A stretch of DNA of 64,000 nt, taken from contig NZ_CANMLT010000009.1 of assembly GCF_947498805.1 (NCBI RefSeq), positions 1-64,000 on the forward strand. The letters run 5' to 3'. The DNA comes from an uncultured Tenacibaculum sp. (GTDB lineage: Bacteria > Bacteroidota > Bacteroidia > Flavobacteriales > Flavobacteriaceae). A program made the translations under genes and the position numbers. The notes beneath the pieces are model-generated. The model did not search any database. It saw only the letters and a list, made by a program, of their open reading frames with translations, and was not told where the DNA came from. Positions 35,445 to 43,838 of the stretch are shown here, piece by piece. The first letter of the stretch is position 1. Each line of letters opens with the position of its first letter.

Positions 35445-38349
35445 CGCTCTGTATATCAGCTTGAATTTTAGTTCTCATATTACTTTTTACCAGCCCTCTA
35501 TTTCTCATAGTAGGATATACTCTATTTGATAAAAACACGTATAAAATTCCACTTTCAGGATCAGCCCAAGTGTAAGTTCCAGTAAAACCGCTATGTCCAA
35601 AACTTTTCTCAGAAACACATCCACAGGTTGGTTTCTCTTTTGGATTAATCTGCGGTTTGTCAAAGCCTAGTCCTCTTCTTACATTTTTATCAGCATAATA
35701 ACGTTTATTAAACTTGGCTACTGTTTCTGGCTGATAATATTGTTTACCTCCGTAATATCCTTCCTGTAAAAACATCTGCATAATCTTGGCTACATCATTA
35801 GAATTACCAAACAATCCTGCATGACCTCCTACTCCACCTTGCATAGCTGCTCCCATATCATGTACATAACCATGCACCAATTGATTTCTATAATAAGAAT
35901 CCTTTTCACTCGGTACAATTGCCTTCTTTGCAAACTTTTGTAGTGGTAAATAGGAAGTTCTATTAGCTCCTAAAGGAGCGTACAAATAAGTTTCTGCTAA
36001 CTTGTTTAAAGGTTTATTAAATTTACTTTCTAAGATATCTTTAAATATATAATACCCTAAATCACTGTACTTATACCCTTTTCTATCTCGTTGTTCTGAC
36101 TCAACAATAAACTTAGAAATAGAGTCTTTATAAATTCTATTTAAGTATAAGTTTTTAGCTACTCTTGTATTGTATTTTTTACTCCACTTCGAACTGTAAA
36201 ATTCAGGTAGGTTTTTATGGGTTATACTATCTTGTGTTTTAATATAAAACGGAATCCAAGACTTTAAACGTGCCATATGAGACAATACTTCTTTAACCAA
36301 TAAAGTATCTTTGTTGGACTCTTTATACTTGGTTAAAATATCTCCTAAGCTTGAATAAATACTAAACTTTTTCTCCTCTTCTGCTTTCATTATTAATGGT
36401 AACGAAGCAAGTATCTTAGTTAATGAAGCTAAATCATATACATCGTTATCCTTTACTCTAAGTTTTTTAGAATTCGTATGATATCCAAAATTCTTCTTAT
36501 AAATCACTACTCCATTTCTAGCTACTAAAACCTGACCTCCTGGTGTCATTCTTTTTCTTAAAATAGTATCTATTCGCTTATCGATAATTGATAAGCTATC
36601 TGAAGACATTCCTACTTCCTCCGGAATTGAATACTGCAATCTTTTTAATGATTTCTTCTCTACTCCATCTCCTACCTTAAAATCTTCTTTAATAGACACA
36701 GGCAACTTACCATTTACATCAAAAGCTCCAAAAATAGCTTGAGCAGATAATTCCTGAGCTAGTTTACTGTTTTGATAAGAAACTACAATTCCATCTATAT
36801 TTGTAAACGATTTTACTTGTAATAGACTATACGGACTAGTAAGTACATTTAAAATAACTTTATTCTGTCTAGCAATCTCCTGTAATCGAACAAGCTCAAC
36901 ATTTTTAAACTTATAACCTTTCCATGGGTGAGCATTAGACTTATGATATCCCACAATTACAAGGTCATATTTCTTTAACTTTTTTAATAAAACATCTAGC
37001 TTTGTACTTGAAATTACGTCTACTTGTGTATAATTGTTCAACATTTTAACAAAGCTCTTGTTATTAGCATCTCCTAATTTTACATAAGCGACTTTTTTAC
37101 CCGCCAATTCTTTAACTGGTAAAATATCATTTTCATCCTTTAAGAAAGTGATTGATTGCTTTACTAATTTTCTATGTAAAACTTCATCCTCAACACTGTT
37201 TAAATCTAATCGAAGGTTTTCTTCTTTGATAGGTTGGTAATTATGTAACCCCGCCCAGTACTTTGTTTTTAAAATCTTTCGTACCGAATGATTCAATCGT
37301 TCTTCTGTTAGTTTTCCTGACTCGTATGCTTTCTTAAATAAAGCCATAGTCTTAGGCACATCCTGTGGTATTAACAACAAGTCATTTCCTGCTAAAATTG
37401 CAGCCAAATTAATTTCTTCTGAAGTTGAGTAGTTTGCTGCTCCCTTCATATTCAATCCATCTGTAATAACTAAACCATTAAAACCTAATTTATGCTGCAG
37501 TAAATTAGTTACTACATTCTTTGAAAGTGATGTTGGCAACACCTCATTAGTTTCTAAAGCTGGAATACTTAAATGCGCCGTCATAACACTTCCCACACCC
37601 GCTTCAAACATTTTTTTATACGGATACAACTCTATAGAATCAATTCGTTGTTCCGAAAAATTAATGGTTGGCAATGTATGGTGTGAATCTGTCGCTGTAT
37701 CTCCATGACCAGGGAAATGCTTAGCATTGGCAAGAACTCCCATACTTTGCATACCTTCTGTCATCGCAATAGCTTTCTCTGTCACATTCTCCTTACTTTC
37801 TCCAAAAGATCTGTTTCCTATAATTGGATTATCAGGATTTGTATTTATATCTACTACTGGTGCAAAATTCACGTGAATACCTAAACGCTTACAATGTGCT
37901 CCTAAATGCTTCCCAAACTCCTTTAAGGCATTATTATCTTGAATAGCACCTAAAGTCATATTCCAAGGAAAACGGTATGTATTTTTCAAACGCATATCTA
38001 AGCCCCACTCTCCATCAAAACCAATTAGCAAAGGAACTTTGGCTATAGACTGATATTCATTATTTAAAACCGCCTGTTTTTCTGGTGTTCCTTGCATAAA
38101 AATTAAATTTCCTACATGATACTTTGTAAGCATCTGTTTGATAAAATCTTTATGCTTTTTATCTTTATTTGAATAGGCCTGTACCATAAACAACTGACCT
38201 ATTTTTTCTTCAACGGTCATATTGTTTAGAATACTATCTACCCAAATAGTTTGATTTTCAGCATCTGTAGTTCGCAATGGATCTATCTGTTGTGCTGATA
38301 TAAATTGAACAAAAATTAGGGGTAAAAATATTAGTAGTCTCTTTTGCAT
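35431..38349 (-). CDS. GH3 beta-N-acetylglucosaminidase/beta-lactamase fusion
   Basis: A 972-residue protein with a signal peptide (ending VQFISAQQ). The GH3 N-terminal domain (about 30-370) has the NagZ motif KHFPGHGDTATDSHHTLP and the nucleophile Asp in VITDGLNMKGA. A GH3 C-terminal-like domain follows (400-570). A serine hydrolase of the class C beta-lactamase/PBP family lies at about 590-960, with SLTK (SXXK), YSDLGYY and GHSGFTGT. The two halves should cut peptidoglycan sugar and peptide bonds or related amides outside the inner membrane. The fusion is common in Bacteroidota. It starts 31 bases after the preceding small gene. Confidence 0.93.
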   Translation of the reverse strand: MQKRLLIFLPLIFVQFISAQQIDPLRTTDAENQTIWVDSILNNMTVEEKIGQLFMVQAYSNKDKKHKDFIKQMLTKYHVGNLIFMQGTPEKQAVLNNEYQSIAKVPLLIGFDGEWGLDMRLKNTYRFPWNMTLGAIQDNNALKEFGKHLGAHCKRLGIHVNFAPVVDINTNPDNPIIGNRSFGESKENVTEKAIAMTEGMQSMGVLANAKHFPGHGDTATDSHHTLPTINFSEQRIDSIELYPYKKMFEAGVGSVMTAHLSIPALETNEVLPTSLSKNVVTNLLQHKLGFNGLVITDGLNMKGAANYSTSEEINLAAILAGNDLLLIPQDVPKTMALFKKAYESGKLTEERLNHSVRKILKTKYWAGLHNYQPIKEENLRLDLNSVEDEVLHRKLVKQSITFLKDENDILPVKELAGKKVAYVKLGDANNKSFVKMLNNYTQVDVISSTKLDVLLKKLKKYDLVIVGYHKSNAHPWKGYKFKNVELVRLQEIARQNKVILNVLTSPYSLLQVKSFTNIDGIVVSYQNSKLAQELSAQAIFGAFDVNGKLPVSIKEDFKVGDGVEKKSLKRLQYSIPEEVGMSSDSLSIIDKRIDTILRKRMTPGGQVLVARNGVVIYKKNFGYHTNSKKLRVKDNDVYDLASLTKILASLPLIMKAEEEKKFSIYSSLGDILTKYKESNKDTLLVKEVLSHMARLKSWIPFYIKTQDSITHKNLPEFYSSKWSKKYNTRVAKNLYLNRIYKDSISKFIVESEQRDRKGYKYSDLGYYIFKDILESKFNKPLNKLAETYLYAPLGANRTSYLPLQKFAKKAIVPSEKDSYYRNQLVHGYVHDMGAAMQGGVGGHAGLFGNSNDVAKIMQMFLQEGYYGGKQYYQPETVAKFNKRYYADKNVRRGLGFDKPQINPKEKPTCGCVSEKSFGHSGFTGTYTWADPESGILYVFLSNRVYPTMRNRGLVKSNMRTKIQADIQSAILN

Positions 38350-38380
38350 TCGTATTCTCTTTCTTTAAATATTACAATTC

Positions 38381-38866
38381 TTATACCAAAAAGCGTGCGT
38401 GCCAACTATTACTTGCAGGCACTTCCCATTTAGTCTCAAAATCTTCCTTAGTATTTACCATATTGTTAAACACAACAGTTTCTGAAGTTATCTTTTGCTC
38501 TTTAGCATATTTTTGAAAATCTGGTAACTTAACAATATTAATATTCTCTCCATCTTTAAAAGAGATATTCATCTTATTCATTAAATCTACCTCAAGTTCT
38601 TTTTCTAACTCTTGTACAAAGCGCACAGAAGCATCGATAGAACATCCTGAAACATTGTTAAAACCTTCGTCTACTCCTAATACTAAAAACTGATTGTATT
38701 TTATAGTGAATGAACCTTTTAAATCATCTCCATGACGTGTCCAATTCTCTATAAACAACAAAGCTTTTGCGCTAATATGCTCTATTTCTTCTTGAGTAAA
38801 CTCTCTATCTGATTGATACACCCAAACTCTTGAGTTATTGGGTAAATTTGTATATGATGTAAACAT
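38381..38866 (-). CDS. Small conserved protein (often misnamed 'ABC transporter ATPase')
   Basis: 161 residues starting MFTSYTNLPNNSRVWVYQSDREFTQEEI and containing GCSIDASVRFVQELE. No Walker motifs are present, so the name ABC transporter ATPase that similar proteins carry is not supported by sequence. No signal peptide or membrane helix is seen. Its place next to the GH3 fusion is typical of Flavobacteriaceae. Function unknown. Confidence 0.85.
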   Translation of the reverse strand: MFTSYTNLPNNSRVWVYQSDREFTQEEIEHISAKALLFIENWTRHGDDLKGSFTIKYNQFLVLGVDEGFNNVSGCSIDASVRFVQELEKELEVDLMNKMNISFKDGENINIVKLPDFQKYAKEQKITSETVVFNNMVNTKEDFETKWEVPASNSWHARFLV

Positions 38867-38950
38867 GTAGTTTATGTTTATTTATTGTAAAAAATAACTT
38901 TTGATAAAGTTAGCGAAATTGCTGGTTGTATCCCATTTTCTTTACAAAAA

Positions 38951-39020
38951 ACTTAAAAAAGAAAAGCTCTCACAACCTTAGGTTTAACGAATGTAAAAAC
39001 TGTAAGTTATAAGAGCTCTT
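38951..39020 (-). terminator. Terminator of the exonuclease gene
   Basis: On the minus strand GAGCTCTTATAAC (near 39005-39018) pairs with GTTGTGAGAGCTTTT (near 38962-38975), with two G-T wobbles and a loop of about 30 bases. A T-rich tract follows. Confidence 0.55.
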
Positions 39021-39041
39021 AAGTTGGTGTTAATTTTTTAA

Positions 39042-39869
39042 TTATCTCAAATTAAATTTTTGCTGTAAAGCTTGTAATTTTTCCTCGTCTGTCATGTTAC
39101 TCTTAGGAGCAGACATACGTTCTTTTATTTGACGCAAAACCTTTTTTGTATATAAAGGAAAATCGGCATTTTGCATCCAAGAATTATATCCTGGGTTTTC
39201 TTTCAATACATCTTCAACAGTTCTTCCTTTATATTTTCCAAAAGAAAAGATTTCTTCTTGCTTATCATTAAATAATATGAAACCAGCAAAATCTGCTCTT
39301 TGTGTATGTGAAGAAAATTCGCTTAACACATCGACAGAATTTTCGATATCTTCATATTTGTCTAACTGAGCTTTTAAGATTTCATAGGTAGCTAAAGTAT
39401 CTGCCTCTGCAGAATGCGCATCTTCTAAAGTTTTACCACAATAAAATTGATACCCTGCACTCAATGTACGTTGCTCTTTTTTATGGAAAATTACTTGAAC
39501 ATCAATTGCCTTTCTATCTTCCATATCAAAATCAATTCCTGCACGCAATAACTCTTCTGCCAGTAAAGGAATATCAAAACGATTTGAATTAAATCCTGCT
39601 AAATCACATCCTTGAATCATTTCATTAATTTGAGATGCTAATTCTTTAAATGTAGGCTCAGTAACTACTTTTTCATTTGTTATTCCATGAATATCTGAAG
39701 CCTCTTTAGGAATTTCTATTTCAGGGTTCACTAACCATGTTTTACTTTCTTTATTCCCGTTCGGAAACACTTTTAATATTGAAATCTCCACAACTCTGTC
39801 AGTAGCAATGCTAATTCCTGTTGTTTCTAAATCAAAAAAGATGATGGGTCTTGTTAAATTTAATTCCAT
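39042..39869 (-). CDS. DnaQ-like 3'-5' exonuclease
   Basis: A DEDDh exonuclease of 275 residues. FFDLETTG supplies Asp13 and Glu15, FNSNRFDIPLL the third acidic residue, and HSAEADT the final His/Asp pair. A C-terminal region (about 190-275) with FSFGKYKGRTVEDVLKENPGY is the small extra module often attached in Bacteroidota. Likely roles are DNA repair or RNA processing rather than replication proofreading, because it stands away from polymerase genes. It is transcribed alone, with its own terminator. Confidence 0.92.
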   Translation of the reverse strand: MELNLTRPIIFFDLETTGISIATDRVVEISILKVFPNGNKESKTWLVNPEIEIPKEASDIHGITNEKVVTEPTFKELASQINEMIQGCDLAGFNSNRFDIPLLAEELLRAGIDFDMEDRKAIDVQVIFHKKEQRTLSAGYQFYCGKTLEDAHSAEADTLATYEILKAQLDKYEDIENSVDVLSEFSSHTQRADFAGFILFNDKQEEIFSFGKYKGRTVEDVLKENPGYNSWMQNADFPLYTKKVLRQIKERMSAPKSNMTDEEKLQALQQKFNLR

Positions 39870-39963
39870 TTAATTTATTTCTTGGATAAATTAATAGCTT
39901 TAAAAACGCAATGAGATTCTATTTCACAGCTTTCTTTTCTAAAACTTTAATCTAACTATTTTT

Positions 39964-40818
39964 TTATTCGTTATTCAATTGAGCTTTAAACTCGTCTAAT
40001 TTTTCTAATACTTTAGCCTCTAAAGTTGGCTCGGTAAAATTATACTTTTTCATAGTTTCCAACAAAGTTTTCGCAACTATAAATCGAGCAGTTGGCTTAT
40101 CATCTGCTGGTATAACATACCAAGGAGCATAATAGGTCGATGTTCTATTTAAAATATCTTCATAACATTCTTGATATTTATCCCAAAGTTTACGCTCTTT
40201 CATATCTCCAGCAGAAAACTTCCAGTTCTTCTCAGGTATATTCAATCGTCTTAACAATCGATTCTTTTGCTCCTCTTTAGATAGATTTAAAAAGAACTTT
40301 AAAACAATGGTTCCGTTATCAGACAAATGCTTTTCAAACTGATTCATTCTTTCCATTCTCGAATGGTAAAAAGCATCATCTAAATCACCTAAACTCTTCA
40401 CAGTTGGAATATTCTCTGAAAAAACATAGTGCGGATGCACTCTTGTCACCAATACATTTTCATAATGCGTACGATTGAATACTCCAATTTTACCCTTAGG
40501 AGGTAATGCAATATAGTGACGCCACATAAAATCTTGCTTTAGTTCATGCTCTGTAGGAACTTTAAAACTATGAACTTGTACTCCACGGGCATTTACATCT
40601 TTAAATACTTCCCGTATTAAACTATCCTTTCCTGAAGTATCCATTCCTTGTAAGCAAATCAATATACTATACTTTCCTTCCGCATACATCTTATCTTGCA
40701 ATTCACTAATCCCTTTTCTCAGCTTCTTTAATTTCTTTTTGGCATCTTCTACAACCTCTTTAGTTACTGAATCTTCTAAAGAAACACCTTCAGCTACTTT
40801 ATAATTATCTGTATTCAT
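39964..40818 (-). CDS. Polyphosphate kinase 2 (class III-like)
   Basis: A 284-residue PPK2 with Walker A LQGMDTSGKDS, Walker B IGVFNRTHYENVLVTRVHP and C-terminal APWYVIPADDKPTARF. The GMDTSGKD form, rather than EGRDAAGKGG, is that of class III enzymes such as Cytophaga hutchinsonii PPK2, which use both AMP and ADP. It is therefore a different type from the tandem pair at 7-9 kb. It stands alone, divergent from the flavodoxin-fold oxidoreductase. Confidence 0.92.
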   Translation of the reverse strand: MNTDNYKVAEGVSLEDSVTKEVVEDAKKKLKKLRKGISELQDKMYAEGKYSILICLQGMDTSGKDSLIREVFKDVNARGVQVHSFKVPTEHELKQDFMWRHYIALPPKGKIGVFNRTHYENVLVTRVHPHYVFSENIPTVKSLGDLDDAFYHSRMERMNQFEKHLSDNGTIVLKFFLNLSKEEQKNRLLRRLNIPEKNWKFSAGDMKERKLWDKYQECYEDILNRTSTYYAPWYVIPADDKPTARFIVAKTLLETMKKYNFTEPTLEAKVLEKLDEFKAQLNNE

Positions 40819-40962
40819 TCGCTTCGTATTATAGTATAAAAGTAAGAATTTTCAATCGTTTTTTAATCGATTTTATCTTGGTATCTATCAATTTTAAAAA
40901 TTGCTTACCAAACTTCTTTTTGATTTTATTACTCAATTTTATAATCTCAAAAATTAAAAATT

Positions 40963-41472
40963 ATGAAATCAACAGTAATAATACAAGCCAGCGCTCAAAG
41001 TCAAGGAAACACCAATTTAGTAGTTAACTATCTAAACAAGAACAATGATTTTGACGTTATAGATATCGCTACAAAGAACATCGGACATTTTAACTACAAG
41101 TTTGAAAATGCCAATGACGACTTTATTCCTACTATAGAAGCAATAATCGAAAAATACGATACTATCATTTTTGCCACCCCTGTCTATTGGTACACTATGA
41201 GTGGACACTTAAAAGTGTTTTTTGATCGTATGTCTGATTTACTACACTACAAAAAAGAATTAGGAAGAAAAATAAGAGGTAAAAAAATGGCAATGATTAG
41301 TAACTCTTATGGAAACGATAGACGTGAAGGTTTCAATATGCCTTTTATTGAAAGTGCTAAATATTTAGAAATGGAATACTTAGGTGATGTACATGCATTT
41401 TTCAATGAAGAAGAAATTCATATAGAAGCCAAAGAAAAAATTGACACTTTTAGAGGAAGTTTTATAAATTAG
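40963..41472 (+). CDS. NAD(P)H-dependent oxidoreductase, flavodoxin fold
   Basis: A 169-residue protein with the flavodoxin-like phosphate loop (IIQASAQSQGNTN) and the FMN-binding ATPVYWYTMSGHLKVFFDRM segment. This is the NADPH-dependent FMN reductase/quinone reductase-like family. The substrate is unknown. It lies 21 bases before the arginase-like gene and may be co-transcribed with it. Confidence 0.85.
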   Translation: MKSTVIIQASAQSQGNTNLVVNYLNKNNDFDVIDIATKNIGHFNYKFENANDDFIPTIEAIIEKYDTIIFATPVYWYTMSGHLKVFFDRMSDLLHYKKELGRKIRGKKMAMISNSYGNDRREGFNMPFIESAKYLEMEYLGDVHAFFNEEEIHIEAKEKIDTFRGSFIN

Positions 41473-41493
41473 TTGCTTCTCTAAATTATTCAC

Positions 41494-42273
41494 ATGAAAA
41501 ATATCATCATTCAAGGTATACAGTTTGACAGTAATTCTTCTTATCAAAAAGGACCAAGATTAGCTCCTCCGCTTATACGAAAAGTATTACACTGTGGATC
41601 GTCAAATATGTATGCCGAAAATGGTATTTCTATTGAAAGTGAACACATTCAAGATAAAGGTGATTTTGAGATTCAAAAGTACTTTGATATTGAAAAAATT
41701 ACCCAACAGCATTTAGAAATAGGTGATAGAATCGTTACTCTTGGAGGTGATCATTCTATCACTTATCCTATTATAAAGGCCTATCATAATACATACAAAA
41801 AGATAGACATCCTTCACATTGATGCGCATTCTGATTTATACGATAATTTTGAAGGGGATCAATTTTCTCATGCATGTCCATTCGCAAGAATAATGGAAAA
41901 CAAATTTGCTGAAAGATTGGTACAAGTAGGCATTAGAACATTAAATACCCACCAAGCCGAACAAGCTGAAAAGTTTAATGTAGAAATACATCAAATGAAA
42001 GATTTAGATCTTTCTAAGATTAAAAAATTTGAAAATCCACTATATATCTCTTTAGATATGGATGGTTTTGACCCTGCCTTTGCCCCTGGAGTTTCTCATC
42101 ACGAACCTGGAGGACTAAGCTCAAGACAGGTTATTGATTTAATTCAAAATCTCGATGCGGAAATCATAGGAGCTGATATTGTGGAATACAATCCTACAAG
42201 AGACTTTCAAGAAATGACAGCTTTTCTAGCAGCTAAAATGCTCAAAGAAATTTTAGGTAAAATGTTAACCTAA
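41494..42273 (+). CDS. Arginase/agmatinase family ureohydrolase
   Basis: A 259-residue binuclear manganese enzyme. Metal-binding motifs are LGGDHSITYP, IDAHSDLYD and SLDMDGFDPAFAPG. The end VEYNPTRD is typical of the family. Arginase, agmatinase and formiminoglutamase share these motifs, so the substrate cannot be fixed. If it is agmatinase, it would make putrescine, the precursor for the spermidine synthase at 59 kb; this link is inference. Confidence 0.88.
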   Translation: MKNIIIQGIQFDSNSSYQKGPRLAPPLIRKVLHCGSSNMYAENGISIESEHIQDKGDFEIQKYFDIEKITQQHLEIGDRIVTLGGDHSITYPIIKAYHNTYKKIDILHIDAHSDLYDNFEGDQFSHACPFARIMENKFAERLVQVGIRTLNTHQAEQAEKFNVEIHQMKDLDLSKIKKFENPLYISLDMDGFDPAFAPGVSHHEPGGLSSRQVIDLIQNLDAEIIGADIVEYNPTRDFQEMTAFLAAKMLKEILGKMLT

Positions 42274-42332
42274 GACAAACAAAACTCAAGTAATATGTTA
42301 AAAATAAGTTAGTTTGAATTTGAATCAAAATA

Positions 42333-42352
42333 TTAATCGTAATATTGCAATA
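42333..42352 (+). promoter_or_regulatory. ArsR operator-like site 1
   Basis: TTAATCGTAATATTGCAATA is a near-palindrome centred on AATATT. It lies 14 bases before the arsR-type start and matches the second site at 42714-42733 in 17 of 20 positions. Both positions fit binding by the local ArsR protein. Confidence 0.5.
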
Positions 42353-42365
42353 TAATAATTAATAA

Positions 42366-42698
42366 ATGGGACTTACTAAATCAGAAATATTTACAACTGA
42401 GCAAAACGAGATTGCCAAAATAGCCAAAGTATTAGGACATCCAGCTCGTATTGCTATTATTCAGTATTTATTAAAAATGCAATCTTGTATTTGTGGTGAT
42501 TTAGTAGAAGAAATCGGTTTAGCTCAACCTACCATTTCTCAACATTTAAAAGAATTAAAAAGCATCGGAATTATTAAAGGAAGTATTGAAGGAACTAGCG
42601 TATGTTACTGTATTGATGCTACGAATTGGAAAACTATTCAAAATACCTTAAACAAAATATTCAATCAGAATTCAGAGAATCTGGACTGCTGTAATTAA
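42366..42698 (+). CDS. ArsR family metalloregulator
   Basis: A winged-helix repressor of 110 residues with HTH EEIGLAQPTISQHLKELKS. Cys41 and Cys43 (SCICGDLV) lie in the arsenite-binding helix, like the ELCVCDL motif of ArsR. A terminal CC pair (LDCCN) could give a further thiol ligand. It leads a three-gene operon and should repress itself through the upstream palindrome, releasing DNA when As(III) or another thiol-binding metal is present. Confidence 0.9.
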   Translation: MGLTKSEIFTTEQNEIAKIAKVLGHPARIAIIQYLLKMQSCICGDLVEEIGLAQPTISQHLKELKSIGIIKGSIEGTSVCYCIDATNWKTIQNTLNKIFNQNSENLDCCN

Positions 42699-42713
42699 AA
42701 AAATTTAAAACAT

Positions 42714-42733
42714 TTAATCGCAATATTACAATG
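42714..42733 (+). promoter_or_regulatory. ArsR operator-like site 2
   Basis: TTAATCGCAATATTACAATG repeats the site found before the arsR-type gene. Its last three bases are the ATG of the phosphatase gene, so a bound repressor would cover the translation start region. Confidence 0.45.
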
Positions 42734-43339
42734 AACAAGAAATTAACTGAAACTATCGAAAAAGTATCTAAAATTCCAATTGACAATAGTAGAATTGAAA
42801 TTTTAAATCAACTTTCATCTTATATTCAAAACAAAATCAATCAAAACCAAAAGATTGATATTAATTTCATTTGTACACATAATTCTCGAAGAAGTCACCT
42901 AGGACAAGTTTGGATGCAAACATTGGCTGAGCATTTCAATATTAAAAACTTACATGCATATTCTGGAGGTACCGAGGAAACTGCTATGGCAAAACCCATT
43001 GTAAACACACTGATTGAACAAGGTTTTACTATTACCTCTCTATCGGATAACACCAATCCAGTATACGCTATAAAAACCAGTGATAATTCACTACCTATGA
43101 TCGGTTTTTCTAAAAAATATGACCATTCTTTCAATCCTACATCTGGCTTCGCAGCAATTATGACTTGTTCTCAGGCTGATGAAGGTTGTCCGTTTGTAGC
43201 GGGATCTGACAAAAGAATTCTGATTACTTATGAAGACCCTAAATCATATGACAACACCGATTTACAAGATGAAAAATACCAAGAAAGAAGTTATCAAATA
43301 GCTTCTGAAATATACTATATATTATCGCAAATAAAATAA
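42731..43339 (+). CDS. ArsC/low-molecular-weight PTP-like protein, copy 2
   Basis: A 202-residue paralogue of the 6524 gene, with P-loop CTHNSRRS and thiols at MTCSQADEGCPF. Here it follows an ArsR regulator and precedes a Cys-tailed DUF6428-like protein, a typical flavobacterial arsenic-resistance arrangement. Arsenate reduction is therefore the likely role. No arsenite efflux pump (ACR3/ArsB) gene lies next to it. Confidence 0.87.
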   Translation: MNKKLTETIEKVSKIPIDNSRIEILNQLSSYIQNKINQNQKIDINFICTHNSRRSHLGQVWMQTLAEHFNIKNLHAYSGGTEETAMAKPIVNTLIEQGFTITSLSDNTNPVYAIKTSDNSLPMIGFSKKYDHSFNPTSGFAAIMTCSQADEGCPFVAGSDKRILITYEDPKSYDNTDLQDEKYQERSYQIASEIYYILSQIK

Positions 43340-43344
43340 TAATT

Positions 43345-43803
43345 ATGATCTTATCAGAAATAAAAAACCACTTACAAACACTAGATACCATAGCATTTGA
43401 ACTACCTAATGGAGATTTAGTTCCTGCCCATTTTCATGTAACTGAAGTAGGAAAGATATCGAAACATTTTATTGATTGTGGAGGTACCGTAAGGACAGAA
43501 AATGTGATAAACTTTCAACTTTGGAATGCAAATGATTACAACCATCGTTTACACCCAGAAAAATTGACACACATCATAGAACTTTCTGAAAAAACTTTGG
43601 GATTAGAAGATTTAGAAATAGAAGTAGAATACCAAGGAGATACTATTGGTAAATATGCTTTAGATTTTAATGGCACTAATTTTTTATTAGTAAATAAAGC
43701 TACTGCTTGCTTAGCGGAAGATGCTTGTGGTATCCCAAAACCTAAAGTACGTTTATCTGATTTACAACAACAAGCCTGTGCTCCAAACTCTGGATGCTGT
43801 TAA
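43345..43803 (+). CDS. DUF6428 family protein with Cys-rich tail
   Basis: 152 residues, with a conserved FELPNGDLVPAHFHVTEVG start, an IDCGGTVR motif and a tail with six Cys (CLAEDACG, then QQACAPNSGCC). Such proteins travel with ArsR and ArsC-like genes in Bacteroidota. The thiols could bind arsenite or act as an electron relay; no function is established. It ends at a strong bidirectional terminator. Confidence 0.8.
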   Translation: MILSEIKNHLQTLDTIAFELPNGDLVPAHFHVTEVGKISKHFIDCGGTVRTENVINFQLWNANDYNHRLHPEKLTHIIELSEKTLGLEDLEIEVEYQGDTIGKYALDFNGTNFLLVNKATACLAEDACGIPKPKVRLSDLQQQACAPNSGCC

Positions 43804-43836
43804 TAAAAAAAGAGCGCTTTAATAGCGCTCTTTTTT
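43804..43836. terminator. Bidirectional terminator between convergent genes
   Basis: AGAGCGCT (43811-43818) and AGCGCTCT (43824-43831) form a perfect stem with a 5-base loop. A-rich sequence flanks it on the left and T-rich on the right, so it can end transcription from both sides. Confidence 0.9.
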
Positions 43837-43838
43837 AT

